Source of the DNA: Minisyncoccota bacterium
GTDB taxonomy: Bacteria > Patescibacteriota > Minisyncoccia > Phycocordibacterales > PALSA-1337
DNA length: 52,589 bases
Assembly: GCA_017991475.1 (NCBI GenBank)
Contig: JAGOQK010000006.1
Coordinates: 1 to 52,589 of the forward strand
Direction: 5' to 3'
A program made the position numbers and the translations under genes. Positions 7,475-15,109 of this stretch are shown piece after piece. Within the stretch, counting starts at the first letter, position 1. Each line of letters begins with the position of its first letter. Under the pieces are notes generated by a model. That model saw nothing but the letters and a program-made list of their open reading frames with translations, was not told the DNA's origin and searched no databases.

Positions 7475-10078
7475 TTACTTACCTTCCCCGTGACACTTCT
7501 TGTACTTCTTCCCCGAACCGCACGGACACGGATCATTCCTGCCAACTTCTGGTTCCTTCTTCGCAGTTGAAGTCGCCTTGCTCGAACCATCCTGCGCACC
7601 GATGATCGATGCATTCTCGTGAATTTCCTTGAATTCAGATGGTTGCGCTGACTGGGGGCCTGAGGTCTCACCTTGAGATGCTCCCTCCTTCGCAACTGGT
7701 ACTACATGAGGAACAACTTTGACAACCTGTGCACTCATCGCTGCCTGCATCTCCTTGAAAAGCCTCAGACCTTCTTTCTTGTATTCCACGAGAGGATCGC
7801 GCTGACCATAGGCGCGGAGATTGACGCTCGAACGGGTATAATCCATGACTTCGAGGTGCTCGACCCAATACATATCAATAGCTTGAAGGAGAACCATGCG
7901 GACCGCGTTGATGAACATGTCGCGACCGAACTCGGCGACCTTCTTAGCGATCGTTTCGTCGAGCGAATCATCGCCGATGAGATCCTTGAGCTCCGCCTCT
8001 ACGTCGTCCACCGTACCAAGCAAAACATTCCTACGTCGTCCATAAATACTCTTTCTCTGAGTATTGATGACATCATCGAACTCGAGGACGTGCTTACGCG
8101 AATCGAAGTTGAAACCCTCAATCTTCTCCTGAGCACTTTCGAGCGAGCGAGAGATCAGCTTGTGCTCGATCGGCTCATCCTCAGCAACACCAAGCTTGCC
8201 CATCATAGACTTGAGCATATCCGAGGCGAAGACGCGCATAAGGGTATCTTCAAGGGATACGAAGAACTGTGTCTGACCTGGATCTCCCTGACGACCCGAA
8301 CGGCCACGGAGCTGATTGTCGATACGGCGAGCCTCATGACGCTCAGTACCGATGACGAAGAGTCCTCCTGCAGCCTTCACCTCAGCAAAGCTCTCGGGCG
8401 TACTCGGGTTGCCACCGAGCTTGATGTCGACACCACGACCCGCCATGTTGGTAGCGATGGTAACCGCACCTCTCTTACCAGCCTGTGCGATGATTTCTCC
8501 CTCCTTCTCATGATTCTTGGCATTGAGGACTTGATGCGGGATACCTTCTGCAGTGAGGAACTGCGAAAGAATTTCGTTCTTCTCAATAGAAACCGTACCT
8601 ATAAGCACCGGCTGACCCTTGTCGTGAACTGCCTTGACTGCTCGCGCGAGTGCCTTGAATTTACCAAGCTCTGTCCTGAAAATTTGGTCGTTACTGTCGA
8701 TACGTACCGGCTTGTTGTTGGTGGGGATCACGGACACTTCGAGGCCGTACACCTTGAAAAATTCCTCTGCGGAAGTAGCGGCAGTTCCCGTCATTCCTGC
8801 AAGCTTAGGATACATACGGAAGAAGTTCTGGAATGTAACCGACGCATAGGTGCGCGATTCCTGCTGGATACCGACACCTTCCTTCGCCTCAATAGCCTGA
8901 TGGAGACCATCGGACCAACGACGACCTGGCTGCATGCGACCGGTGAATTCATCAACAATAACCACTTGATTATCCTTCACGACATATTCTTTATCCTTGT
9001 GATAGAGAGCTGTAGCCTTGATAGCAGTCTCGAGGTGGTGAACCGATTTGATACCTTTGTCGGTGTAAATATTGTCGATACCAAGAGCTTTCTCTGCCTT
9101 GGTGATACCATCCCCAGTAAGTGAAATCGAGCGATGCTTCTCATCGACAGTATAGTCCACATCTTTCGCAAAAGATTTCACCATCGACGCAAACTGACGA
9201 TATATAGACTCAGCGTCGCGGGTAGGTGCAGAAATAATAAGCGGCGTACGAGCCTCATCGATAAGAATAGAGTCTATCTCGTCGACAATCGCATAGTTAG
9301 GTTCGCGCTGACGCAACTTACCCGGAGAATACTCGAGGTTGTCACGGAGATAGTCGAAGCCAAATTCATTGTTGGTTCCATAGGTGATATCAGCAGCATA
9401 CGCTTCCTTGCGCGAAACAGGACGCAAGAATTCATGGACAACCTTGAATGCGCCAAGTTGATCGCGTTCTTTGTCGAGCGGATCCTTCTCGACGGATTGC
9501 GGCTCGTCCTTGTGCGCAGGATCGTATATAAATGACGCCTCATTGTTGATCACGCCGACCGAGAGTCCGAGGAAGGAGTAGATCTGACCCATCCAGACCG
9601 CGTCACGGCGGGAGAGATAGTCATTGACCGTAACGACATGCACACCCTTCCCTGTAAGAGCATTGAGATACGCAGGAAGGGTTGCAACGAGTGTCTTACC
9701 CTCTCCTGTTCTCATCTCAGCGATACCTCCCGAGTTCAAGACCATTCCACCGAGAAGCTGAACATCGAAGTGGCGCTGACCGAGCGTACGACGAGATGCT
9801 TCGCGGACGACGGCGAAGGCTTCTGGCAAAATCTCCTCTAGAATAGGATGCGGCTTTTTTGTGCTTTGAATTTCTGTATTCGGATTTGTCTCGGATTTAG
9901 GATTTCGGATTTCGTGCTCTCGTATCTTCTTCCTGAACTCATCGGTTTTGGCGCGCAGCTCAGCATCCGTAAGCCCCTTCATCACCTCTTCGAATCCATT
10001 TACACGTGCGACATTAGGCTCAAATGCTTTGACATTCTTGGTGTGAGAACGGTTGAAAATGCTTGAAAATAGGGCCAT
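7475..10078 (-). CDS. secA: Protein translocase ATPase SecA
   Basis: An 867-residue SecA, the motor of the Sec translocon. Recognisable in order are the Walker A region M-R-T-G-E-G-K-T, V-T-V-N-D-Y-L-S-R-R-D, the Walker B region V-D-E-I-D-S-I-L-I-D-E-A, the C-terminal helicase lobe with G-R-x-G-R-Q-G-D-P-G, and a zinc-binding SEC-C tail C-P-C-G-S-G-K-K-Y-K-K-C-H. The start at 10078 gives the usual M-x-x-F-x-x-I-F N-terminus; another ATG at 10093 would add five residues. Residues near 57-72 (9881-9912) are encoded by degenerate heptanucleotide repeats and look like an extra insertion. It lies 25 bp behind murB and just ahead of the Nudix gene. Confidence 0.97.
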   Translation of the reverse strand: MALFSSIFNRSHTKNVKAFEPNVARVNGFEEVMKGLTDAELRAKTDEFRKKIREHEIRNPKSETNPNTEIQSTKKPHPILEEILPEAFAVVREASRRTLGQRHFDVQLLGGMVLNSGGIAEMRTGEGKTLVATLPAYLNALTGKGVHVVTVNDYLSRRDAVWMGQIYSFLGLSVGVINNEASFIYDPAHKDEPQSVEKDPLDKERDQLGAFKVVHEFLRPVSRKEAYAADITYGTNNEFGFDYLRDNLEYSPGKLRQREPNYAIVDEIDSILIDEARTPLIISAPTRDAESIYRQFASMVKSFAKDVDYTVDEKHRSISLTGDGITKAEKALGIDNIYTDKGIKSVHHLETAIKATALYHKDKEYVVKDNQVVIVDEFTGRMQPGRRWSDGLHQAIEAKEGVGIQQESRTYASVTFQNFFRMYPKLAGMTGTAATSAEEFFKVYGLEVSVIPTNNKPVRIDSNDQIFRTELGKFKALARAVKAVHDKGQPVLIGTVSIEKNEILSQFLTAEGIPHQVLNAKNHEKEGEIIAQAGKRGAVTIATNMAGRGVDIKLGGNPSTPESFAEVKAAGGLFVIGTERHEARRIDNQLRGRSGRQGDPGQTQFFVSLEDTLMRVFASDMLKSMMGKLGVAEDEPIEHKLISRSLESAQEKIEGFNFDSRKHVLEFDDVINTQRKSIYGRRRNVLLGTVDDVEAELKDLIGDDSLDETIAKKVAEFGRDMFINAVRMVLLQAIDMYWVEHLEVMDYTRSSVNLRAYGQRDPLVEYKKEGLRLFKEMQAAMSAQVVKVVPHVVPVAKEGASQGETSGPQSAQPSEFKEIHENASIIGAQDGSSKATSTAKKEPEVGRNDPCPCGSGKKYKKCHGEGK
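9881..9912. repeat. Degenerate heptanucleotide repeat inside secA
   Basis: Three contiguous heptads (CGGATTT, AGGATTT, CGGATTT at 9892-9912) follow an earlier CGGATTT at 9881. The frame is preserved through the run. It belongs to the same sequence class as the murB repeat at 10885-10918. Confidence 0.7.
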
Positions 10079-10103
10079 ATGAGTAGATGGCACTGTAGCA
10101 TAT

Positions 10104-11150
10104 TTAGTTCACCCATTCCACCTCCCCTTCTATATCTATGCCCGTCTTCTCCTTGACCGTATCGATGATCGTATGCGCGAGCTTTACCACCTCCTCCGAA
10201 GTGGCACCAGACTTTGCGACAAGTACGAGCGCCTGCTTCTCGTAGACACAGACATTACCAATACAGGCCCCCTTGAGATTGCAGATTCTGTCGAGTATCC
10301 ACCCGAGCGGAACCTTGACGACACCATCGCCTTCTGGATAGCCAGGGAGGTCAGGGTACACCTTTTTGAGACCTTGATAATGTTCGGTACAGATGATCGG
10401 ATTCTTGAAGAACGAGCCGGCAGTACCCCAGAGCTTCCAGTCGGGCAATTTATTCCAGCGGATATCGATAACTGCATCGCGCACTTCTTTGAGCGACGGA
10501 TTTGCTATGTCCTTCTGGGAAAAATATTCTTTCACATCCTTATACTCCAAATTCACGGCGCCGTCCTTCTTCAGAGAAAAATCAACGCGCGTGATGATAT
10601 ACCTTCCCTTCTCTTTCTTGAATATGCTGTCCCTATATGAAAAATGGCAATCAGCATTACTGAGTTCTACGAATGCGCTCGTCTTCAAATCGTATGCACG
10701 AACACTCTGGACGGTTCCGGCCACTTCGACTCCGTATGCGCCGATATTCTGGACCGGGGCCGCGCCAACCGTTCCGGGTATGGCAGACAAGTTTTCCAAT
10801 CCATAAAGCCCCCACTCGACCACATATTCCACTAGCGTATCCCACTGAACTCCAGCACCCGCAGAAACAATCGTACTCGAATCATTTTGGATTTTGGATT
10901 TTGGATTTTGGATTTTCTGTACCCCCTCTATCTCCATCTTAATGACGACCCCGTCGAACCCTTTGTCGCTCATGAGAACATTTGACCCTCCACCAAGAAC
11001 GAAAAGTGACGCCTTGCACTCATTTGCAAATGCAACCGCTTGTACCAAGTCTGCTTCGTTCCTGATAATGCAAAAAAAACGTGCCGGCCCGCCGATTTTG
11101 AAGGTTGTATGGGGGGCAAGCGATACCTGCTCATGTATAGTCAGTGTCAT
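10104..11150 (-). CDS. murB: UDP-N-acetylenolpyruvoylglucosamine reductase MurB
   Basis: A 348-residue FAD enzyme that reduces UDP-GlcNAc-enolpyruvate to UDP-MurNAc, the second committed step of peptidoglycan precursor synthesis in the cytoplasm. The FAD-binding part shows T-F-K-I-G-G-P-A (16-23), G-G-G-S-N-V-L (53-59) and S-A-I-P-G-T-V-G-A-A-P-V-Q-N-I-G-A-Y-G. Y-R-D-S-I-F-K, containing the catalytic serine, marks the type I form. Residues 79-90 (K-I-Q-N-P-K-S-K-I-Q-N-D) are encoded by a tandem heptanucleotide repeat and replace what is normally a short loop. It has a leader of about 100 nt with a hairpin and is probably transcribed with secA. Confidence 0.95.
   Translation of the reverse strand: MTLTIHEQVSLAPHTTFKIGGPARFFCIIRNEADLVQAVAFANECKASLFVLGGGSNVLMSDKGFDGVVIKMEIEGVQKIQNPKSKIQNDSSTIVSAGAGVQWDTLVEYVVEWGLYGLENLSAIPGTVGAAPVQNIGAYGVEVAGTVQSVRAYDLKTSAFVELSNADCHFSYRDSIFKKEKGRYIITRVDFSLKKDGAVNLEYKDVKEYFSQKDIANPSLKEVRDAVIDIRWNKLPDWKLWGTAGSFFKNPIICTEHYQGLKKVYPDLPGYPEGDGVVKVPLGWILDRICNLKGACIGNVCVYEKQALVLVAKSGATSEEVVKLAHTIIDTVKEKTGIDIEGEVEWVN
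10885..10918. repeat. Tandem heptanucleotide repeat (TTTTGGA) inside murB
   Basis: Four consecutive TTTTGGA units are followed by a truncated fifth. Since 7 and 3 are coprime, the coding strand reads a 7-residue cycle (N-P-K-S-K-I-Q) with no stop. This is the clearest of six such tracts in the window. Confidence 0.9.
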
Positions 11151-11168
11151 AAAATTGTTTTTTGCGCC

Positions 11169-11241
11169 GAGTGATGGCGACGGGTGCGAGCTCCAAATAA
11201 AATGTTTAAATTTAATGTGAGTACAGCCGTCGCCGTCACTT
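11169..11241 (-). promoter_or_regulatory. Hairpin in the murB leader
   Basis: Arms 11169-11183 and 11227-11241 pair over 15 positions, two of them G-U wobbles, around a 43-base AT-rich loop. In the murB transcript the structure would end 18 nt before the start codon. It may be a cis-regulatory element or a remnant of another hairpin element. Confidence 0.5.
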
Positions 11242-11257
11242 GGTACAATCTAGCGAC

Positions 11258-11286
11258 ATTATATCGTGTGATATTCCCCAAAACAA
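11258..11286 (-). promoter_or_regulatory. Candidate murB promoter with its -35 box inside a hairpin element
   Basis: On the minus strand: TTGTTT (11281-11286), a 17-base spacer and a perfect TATAAT (11258-11263). The predicted start near 11251 gives a leader of about 100 nt. The -35 hexamer lies in the outer part of the left arm of the long hairpin element at 11275-11396. Confidence 0.55.
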
Positions 11287-11396
11287 GCAGCGGCATATGT
11301 ATTTTCTCGTGGTCATGTTGTATTTGTACACTACAAACACGTAAACCGTTCTGCATGACCACGAGAAAATACATATGCCGCTGCTTGTTTTGGGGA
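11275..11396. repeat. Long hairpin element, copy 1 (43-bp perfect arms, 36-nt loop)
   Basis: Arms 11275-11317 and 11354-11396 are perfect inverted repeats of 43 bp. The 36-nt loop (11318-11353) begins TTGTATTTGTACACTAC and ends AACCGTTCTG. The loop is nearly the reverse complement of the loop of copy 2 at 13842-13967, so the two copies lie in opposite orientation on either side of the O-antigen-ligase-like gene. The arms share the core GCATATGTRTTTTC with copy 2 but otherwise differ, with pairing preserved. Confidence 0.92.
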
Positions 11397-11401
11397 GTGA
11401 G

Positions 11402-11476
11402 TCAACACGCAAAAGCCCGCCGAGGGCGGGACTTTGCGAAACATTTATTATTGGAAGTCCCACACTGGGTACTCAC
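11402..11476 (-). ncRNA. Candidate small transcript (alternatively a 24-codon leaderless ORF)
   Basis: A strong promoter at 11483-11510 would start transcription at about 11476. A stable GC-rich hairpin with a short T run follows within about 65 nt (11409-11436), so the transcript would be short. Exactly at the predicted start there is a GTG opening a 24-codon frame that ends at 11402. Both readings are possible; the early hairpin makes a small RNA more likely. It lies between the O-antigen-ligase-like gene and hairpin element copy 1. Confidence 0.4.
11409..11436 (-). terminator. GC-rich hairpin with short T run
   Basis: The stem pairs about 13 positions around a CTC loop (GTCCCGCC with GGCGGGCT at its core), followed on the minus strand by TTTT within the closing arm. 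It may terminate the short transcript from 11476 or the O-antigen-ligase mRNA. Confidence 0.5.
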
Positions 11477-11482
11477 GGGGCT

Positions 11483-11510
11483 ATTATAGCATACTTTCAC
11501 CTAAAATCAA
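11483..11510 (-). promoter_or_regulatory. Strong promoter upstream of the small transcript
   Basis: On the minus strand: TTGATT (11505-11510), a 16-base spacer ending in TGC, and a perfect TATAAT (11483-11488). This is one of the best promoter matches in the window, yet no long ORF follows it before murB. Confidence 0.65.
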
Positions 11511-11531
11511 GGCAATTATACACAGCTTGTA

Positions 11532-13751
11532 CTATTTTGTTTGCATCTGCTTGATAGCCGCCTCTACCTGATCCTTGTACTCTGGGTAATCCTTGATAAT
11601 ACTGCGTAATGTCTGTTCGGCCGACCACGTCATTCCCGCCATCTGCTGCACCTGTGCGAGTTGTGCGCGGAGCTCGATACTCTTGGGGTCAGAGCTGAGG
11701 AGCTTCTCGAAAATTGCAGTGGCCTTCGAATACTGCTTCAGCGTCGCATAAGCCTGCGCCATACGCATAGTCTCGAAAACCTCTGGAGAACCCTTGAATA
11801 ATTCCTTGGCTTCGTTCTCTTTGCCACTCAAGACCAACATGACCGCATAAGTTGACCTCGCTTCTGAGTATGAAGGTTCGGCATCATATGCTTCCTTGAT
11901 TACCTTCAACGCATCCTCTGCTTTATTTACATTGAGATACGATGTTGCAAGCTGGAATAGCATCGACTGCTTTCCTGGGGTAAGCTCACGCGCTTTCTCG
12001 AGAAACTTTACCGCCTCGTCAAATTGCCCAAGCGCGTTGAAGAACGAACCACCAAGAATGTATATGCGCGCATCCGCAGGTGTTGCCACGATCTGATCGT
12101 TGATGGTCTTGACCGTGAGCTCATAGAACCCCTTCTTGGTTGGCTCTGGATAATTGCTGCCGATCACGCCAGCCGTACACGATATCAACTGTTCGCGAAT
12201 CTCTTGCTCTGCCATAGTCGATCCGAGAGAAAGCGCTTGTTCGAACAGCTTCGGATCTGCGGCTCCGACCGTACGATCCGCACATGCCGAAAGGGCGCTG
12301 ATGAGTCTGGTATTCGCCTGCATCGGGCGCACATTGATGAAATACACCGAGGCCAAGAGGCCGATAACAGCAATAGGCATCACGATGTACTCGATGGAAT
12401 CGGGACTGAAATATTTCTCACCAATCCACCGATCGATCTTCGATCGTCTCACATGGCTCGCATGCACGATTGAGCCACCAAAACCGAGTAGAGCGAAGAA
12501 TGAAATATAGCTGGCTATATTGTCGAATACAAATATATTGTGCACTGCATATCCAGCGACGAGACCGGTCAGGGCACTCTTCTCAGCGATGGTAAATGAT
12601 GATTTTTTCCAGATCGCGATAATAAGCAAGACATACAGTGCCAGATATGAGAACAGTCCAACAAATCCTGACGCCACCAACCAATCAAGAAAGACACTGT
12701 GTGCACGATCAAACCACTGTTCCTGTGAATGCATTTTCGGATTGTAGTTTGCATTGAAGATATAGTTGAAGTTCTCCTGTCCCCAACCGAAGATAGGACG
12801 TTCCAGGGCACCTCCTATCGCCATCGGCCATACATATCCGCGAGCCTGCGTTTTATTCTCATTCCAAGAAATACTTGCTATGCGATTGAGAACGGGACTC
12901 TGCTGAATAAAAGGTGCCGTACGATTCATCCAGAAAATGATCCCAAGAATGAAGATCGCACCCAGAATACTCGCTGAAATGATTCGTGAAGTTCGAGCCT
13001 TGGCTCCGCGCGCGAATACCACATAGAGTGCGAGAGCAAGCACGATACCTCCGATGAGGCCGAGGATGGTACCACGCGTCTGCGTCTGGAATACGAGAAA
13101 ACCAAATATGACCGCGAGAACTGGGTAGATATACTTCAACACATGGGCGCACTCGACCTGCTTGGCTCGAGCAGCAAAGAACATGTATGTCGCTATGCCC
13201 GTATGCATAAGCATGTAGACCGCGAAATACGCAGCGTTACCGAGCGAGGCGTCGAGTCGAGTGCTTCCCTGATGTATTGCGGCCCATCCCATGAGCTGAA
13301 AAACTCCATAGATTCCGGTATAAAGGGCAACCAAAAGAGAGAGGTTGAACCAACGATGCCAAAGCCTTCTACCAGTCTCATCCGGTCCGAATGAATACAC
13401 CGTAGCCATGAAGAATGCCCAGAGATGCACGACCACCATCCATCCCTCCATGCGTTCAAAATTGGACCAGATACTGCGGAGTGGATTGACACCCAGAAGA
13501 TCTGCGATGAGGGTGATCACCGCAAAGAGCGAAACACCTACTGTCAACGGCGTAAGCTTGGGGCGATACTTCGCATCCAAGAATGCGAGAACTGCCCATC
13601 CCACGAATGCAACCTCGACCAGTATACGGAAATAAAAAGCCTTACCCGTGATGAACGGAAAGAAAAATGGATTGGCGACGATAACCGCGAAAAACGGGAT
13701 GAGGAACAATGCACAGAGGACGATGGGTCGTATTATTTTCTGAAGGGTCAT
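11532..13751 (-). CDS. O-antigen ligase/polymerase-like membrane protein with C-terminal TPR repeats
   Basis: A 739-residue protein. The first ~450 residues hold many hydrophobic segments and the region around 245-375 resembles the Wzy_C/O-antigen ligase domain, including a large loop with N-F-N-Y-I-F-N and W-F-D-R-A-H-S. Residues about 560-735 form at least four TPR-like helical pairs, for example F-D-E-A-V-K-F-L-E-K-A and A-E-D-A-L-K-V-I-K-E-A. Bacterial proteins of this layout polymerise or ligate glycans, or O-glycosylate proteins, on the outer face of the membrane. It lies next to a polysaccharide export operon but on the other strand, flanked by two long hairpin elements in opposite orientation. 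Ligase versus polymerase cannot be decided from sequence. Confidence 0.82.
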   Translation of the reverse strand: MTLQKIIRPIVLCALFLIPFFAVIVANPFFFPFITGKAFYFRILVEVAFVGWAVLAFLDAKYRPKLTPLTVGVSLFAVITLIADLLGVNPLRSIWSNFERMEGWMVVVHLWAFFMATVYSFGPDETGRRLWHRWFNLSLLVALYTGIYGVFQLMGWAAIHQGSTRLDASLGNAAYFAVYMLMHTGIATYMFFAARAKQVECAHVLKYIYPVLAVIFGFLVFQTQTRGTILGLIGGIVLALALYVVFARGAKARTSRIISASILGAIFILGIIFWMNRTAPFIQQSPVLNRIASISWNENKTQARGYVWPMAIGGALERPIFGWGQENFNYIFNANYNPKMHSQEQWFDRAHSVFLDWLVASGFVGLFSYLALYVLLIIAIWKKSSFTIAEKSALTGLVAGYAVHNIFVFDNIASYISFFALLGFGGSIVHASHVRRSKIDRWIGEKYFSPDSIEYIVMPIAVIGLLASVYFINVRPMQANTRLISALSACADRTVGAADPKLFEQALSLGSTMAEQEIREQLISCTAGVIGSNYPEPTKKGFYELTVKTINDQIVATPADARIYILGGSFFNALGQFDEAVKFLEKARELTPGKQSMLFQLATSYLNVNKAEDALKVIKEAYDAEPSYSEARSTYAVMLVLSGKENEAKELFKGSPEVFETMRMAQAYATLKQYSKATAIFEKLLSSDPKSIELRAQLAQVQQMAGMTWSAEQTLRSIIKDYPEYKDQVEAAIKQMQTK

Positions 13752-13795
13752 ATGATATAGAGCGATGATTAATGCTTATTTGATAGGTACCGGAA

Positions 13796-13804
13796 AATAT
13801 ACCA
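13796..13804 (-). promoter_or_regulatory. Candidate extended -10 promoter of the O-antigen-ligase-like gene
   Basis: The minus strand reads TGG then TATATT. The predicted start near 13789 gives a leader of about 40 nt. No good -35 is seen and no Shine-Dalgarno sequence precedes the ATG at 13751. Confidence 0.35.
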
Positions 13805-13841
13805 CGCTCACCTACAAAGCACCACGGATTAATATAGTAGA

Positions 13842-13967
13842 CAGCAGCCCCACAAGGGCAGCATATGTGTTTTCGCTATGGCTTCGCAGAACGGTTCTCT
13901 AAAGTGTAGTGTACAAATACAACGAAGCCATAGCGAAAACACATATGCTGCCCTTGTGGGGCTGCTG
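13842..13967. repeat. Long hairpin element, copy 2 (45-bp perfect arms, 36-nt loop)
   Basis: Arms 13842-13886 and 13923-13967 are perfect inverted repeats of 45 bp. The 36-nt loop (13887-13922), read on the minus strand, shares its first 18 and last 10 bases with the copy-1 loop. It lies between the divergent O-antigen-ligase-like gene and the glycan operon and ends 18 bp before the -35 box of that operon. Confidence 0.92.
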
Positions 13968-13985
13968 AAACACACATGAACCAAC

Positions 13986-14013
13986 TTGACACTTATTGAC
14001 ACTTTGCTAGAAT
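13986..14013 (+). promoter_or_regulatory. Promoter of the glycan operon
   Basis: A perfect TTGACA (13986-13991), a 16-base spacer ending in TGC, and TAGAAT (14008-14013). A second TTGACA overlaps the spacer at 13996. Only seven bases separate the -10 box from the ATG at 14021, implying a leaderless mRNA for the first gene. Confidence 0.8.
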
Positions 14014-14020
14014 TGACTCC

Positions 14021-14269
14021 ATGACAAGCGAGATCAAATTCCATGGGGTATACACGACCGAGGAAACTCGGGATTTTTTGCGCGTGAGCGAAAGCACCAT
14101 CAAGCGCATGCTCAAGAAGGGACTTCTTCGCGCCAACAAGGTCGGCGGACAGTACCGCATTCTCGGCAAAGAAATCCTTCGCGTCCTCTCCCCGGATCTC
14201 GAGAAAGAGGCCGTCGACTCATACCTCAAGCTCAAGAATAAGGTCGTGAACAAGATAAATAGGTGGTAA
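14021..14269 (+). CDS. Excisionase-like HTH protein heading the glycan operon
   Basis: An 82-residue protein. Residues 10-57 match the HTH_17/excisionase type: Y-T-T-E-E-T-R-D-F-L-R-V-S-E-S-T-I-K-R-M-L-K-K-G followed by the wing V-G-G-Q-Y-R-I. The tail is a charged helix. It is the first gene downstream of the operon promoter, and its stop lies 5 bp before the ABC permease start, so it should be co-transcribed with the export genes. An autoregulator or a locus-level regulator is the simplest reading. Its fold is the same as that of the 2928 protein and of the N-terminus of the surface protein, but sequence identity looks low. Confidence 0.75.
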   Translation: MTSEIKFHGVYTTEETRDFLRVSESTIKRMLKKGLLRANKVGGQYRILGKEILRVLSPDLEKEAVDSYLKLKNKVVNKINRW

Positions 14270-14274
14270 AATCT

Positions 14275-15105
14275 ATGTCCATGAGTACCCCAATCACTGT
14301 TATACGACCAAAGAAAATATTCCATTTCTCCGACCTCAAAGAGCTTTGGGCGTATCGCGAGCTCCTCTACTTCTTCACATGGAGAGATCTCAAGGTTCGC
14401 TACAAACAAACTATCATTGGTGCTGGATGGGCGATATTCCAGCCATTCATCACCATGGTGGTGTTCACTATATTCTTCGGCAAGCTCGCCGGCATACCTT
14501 CTGACGGCGTACCGTATCCGATCTTTGTGTATGTCGGTCTCCTTTTCTGGCAATTCTTCTCAGGAGCACTCTCGGAGACATCGAGCGTACTGATCAGCAA
14601 TCAGTCCATCATCACCAAGGTATATTTCCCTCGACTCATCCTACCGATTTCATCGACCATCACCAAGCTCGTCGACTTTGCCATCGCCGCACTCATCCTC
14701 GTCGGACTCATGTTCTACTACGGATATGTTCCCCACTTGGGCGGCATCTTGATCCTCCCTCTCCTTCTCGCCATCAGCTTCATGGCGGCCACAGGGGGCG
14801 GACTCATCCTCGCTGCACTCAATGTGAAGTATCGCGATGTACGCTATGCGCTGCCATTCTTCATCCAAATGCTCCTCTTCGTAACTCCAGTCATCTATCC
14901 CGCATCAATCGCCGGGTCGTATTCGAAGCTTTTGGCACTCAATCCAATGATGGGAGTCATCCAGAATGCGCGCGCCGCTTTGCTCGGCACTGCGCCTATC
15001 AACTGGCTCCTCATCGGCATCTCATTTGCAGCCTGTCTCGTCCTCATGATCGCAGGTATTTATATATTCAAGAAAGTCGAGAGATTCTTCGCTGACCTCG
15101 TATAA
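14275..15105 (+). CDS. wzm: Polysaccharide ABC exporter permease (Wzm-like, ABC-2 family)
   Basis: A 276-residue ABC-2 permease. The N-terminal amphipathic part with L-W-A-Y-R-E-L-L-Y-F-F-T-W-R-D-L-K-V-R-Y-K-Q-T is the signature of Wzm/TagG-type exporters. About six membrane segments follow, with the conserved N-V-K-Y-R-D-V-R-Y loop. With the adjacent ATPase it would flip undecaprenyl-linked glycans across the cytoplasmic membrane. ATG 14275 is chosen because GGTGG lies 8 bp upstream as a Shine-Dalgarno sequence; a GTG at 14263 and an ATG at 14281 are alternatives. The ATPase follows after 4 bp. Confidence 0.92.
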   Translation: MSMSTPITVIRPKKIFHFSDLKELWAYRELLYFFTWRDLKVRYKQTIIGAGWAIFQPFITMVVFTIFFGKLAGIPSDGVPYPIFVYVGLLFWQFFSGALSETSSVLISNQSIITKVYFPRLILPISSTITKLVDFAIAALILVGLMFYYGYVPHLGGILILPLLLAISFMAATGGGLILAALNVKYRDVRYALPFFIQMLLFVTPVIYPASIAGSYSKLLALNPMMGVIQNARAALLGTAPINWLLIGISFAACLVLMIAGIYIFKKVERFFADLV

Positions 15106-15109
15106 CACC

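Noticed and set aside
7673-9124. 483-codon open frame on the + strand
   Set aside because: It lies entirely antisense to secA, has no recognisable protein motifs and follows from the codon pattern of the real gene.
11275-11396. Integron attC site
   Set aside because: Arms are perfectly paired with no extrahelical bases, no R-Y-Y-Y-A-A-C/G-T-T-R-R-R-Y core pairs were seen, and there is no integrase.
12024-12473. 149-codon open frame on the + strand
   Set aside because: Antisense to the TPR part of the O-antigen-ligase-like gene; no motif.
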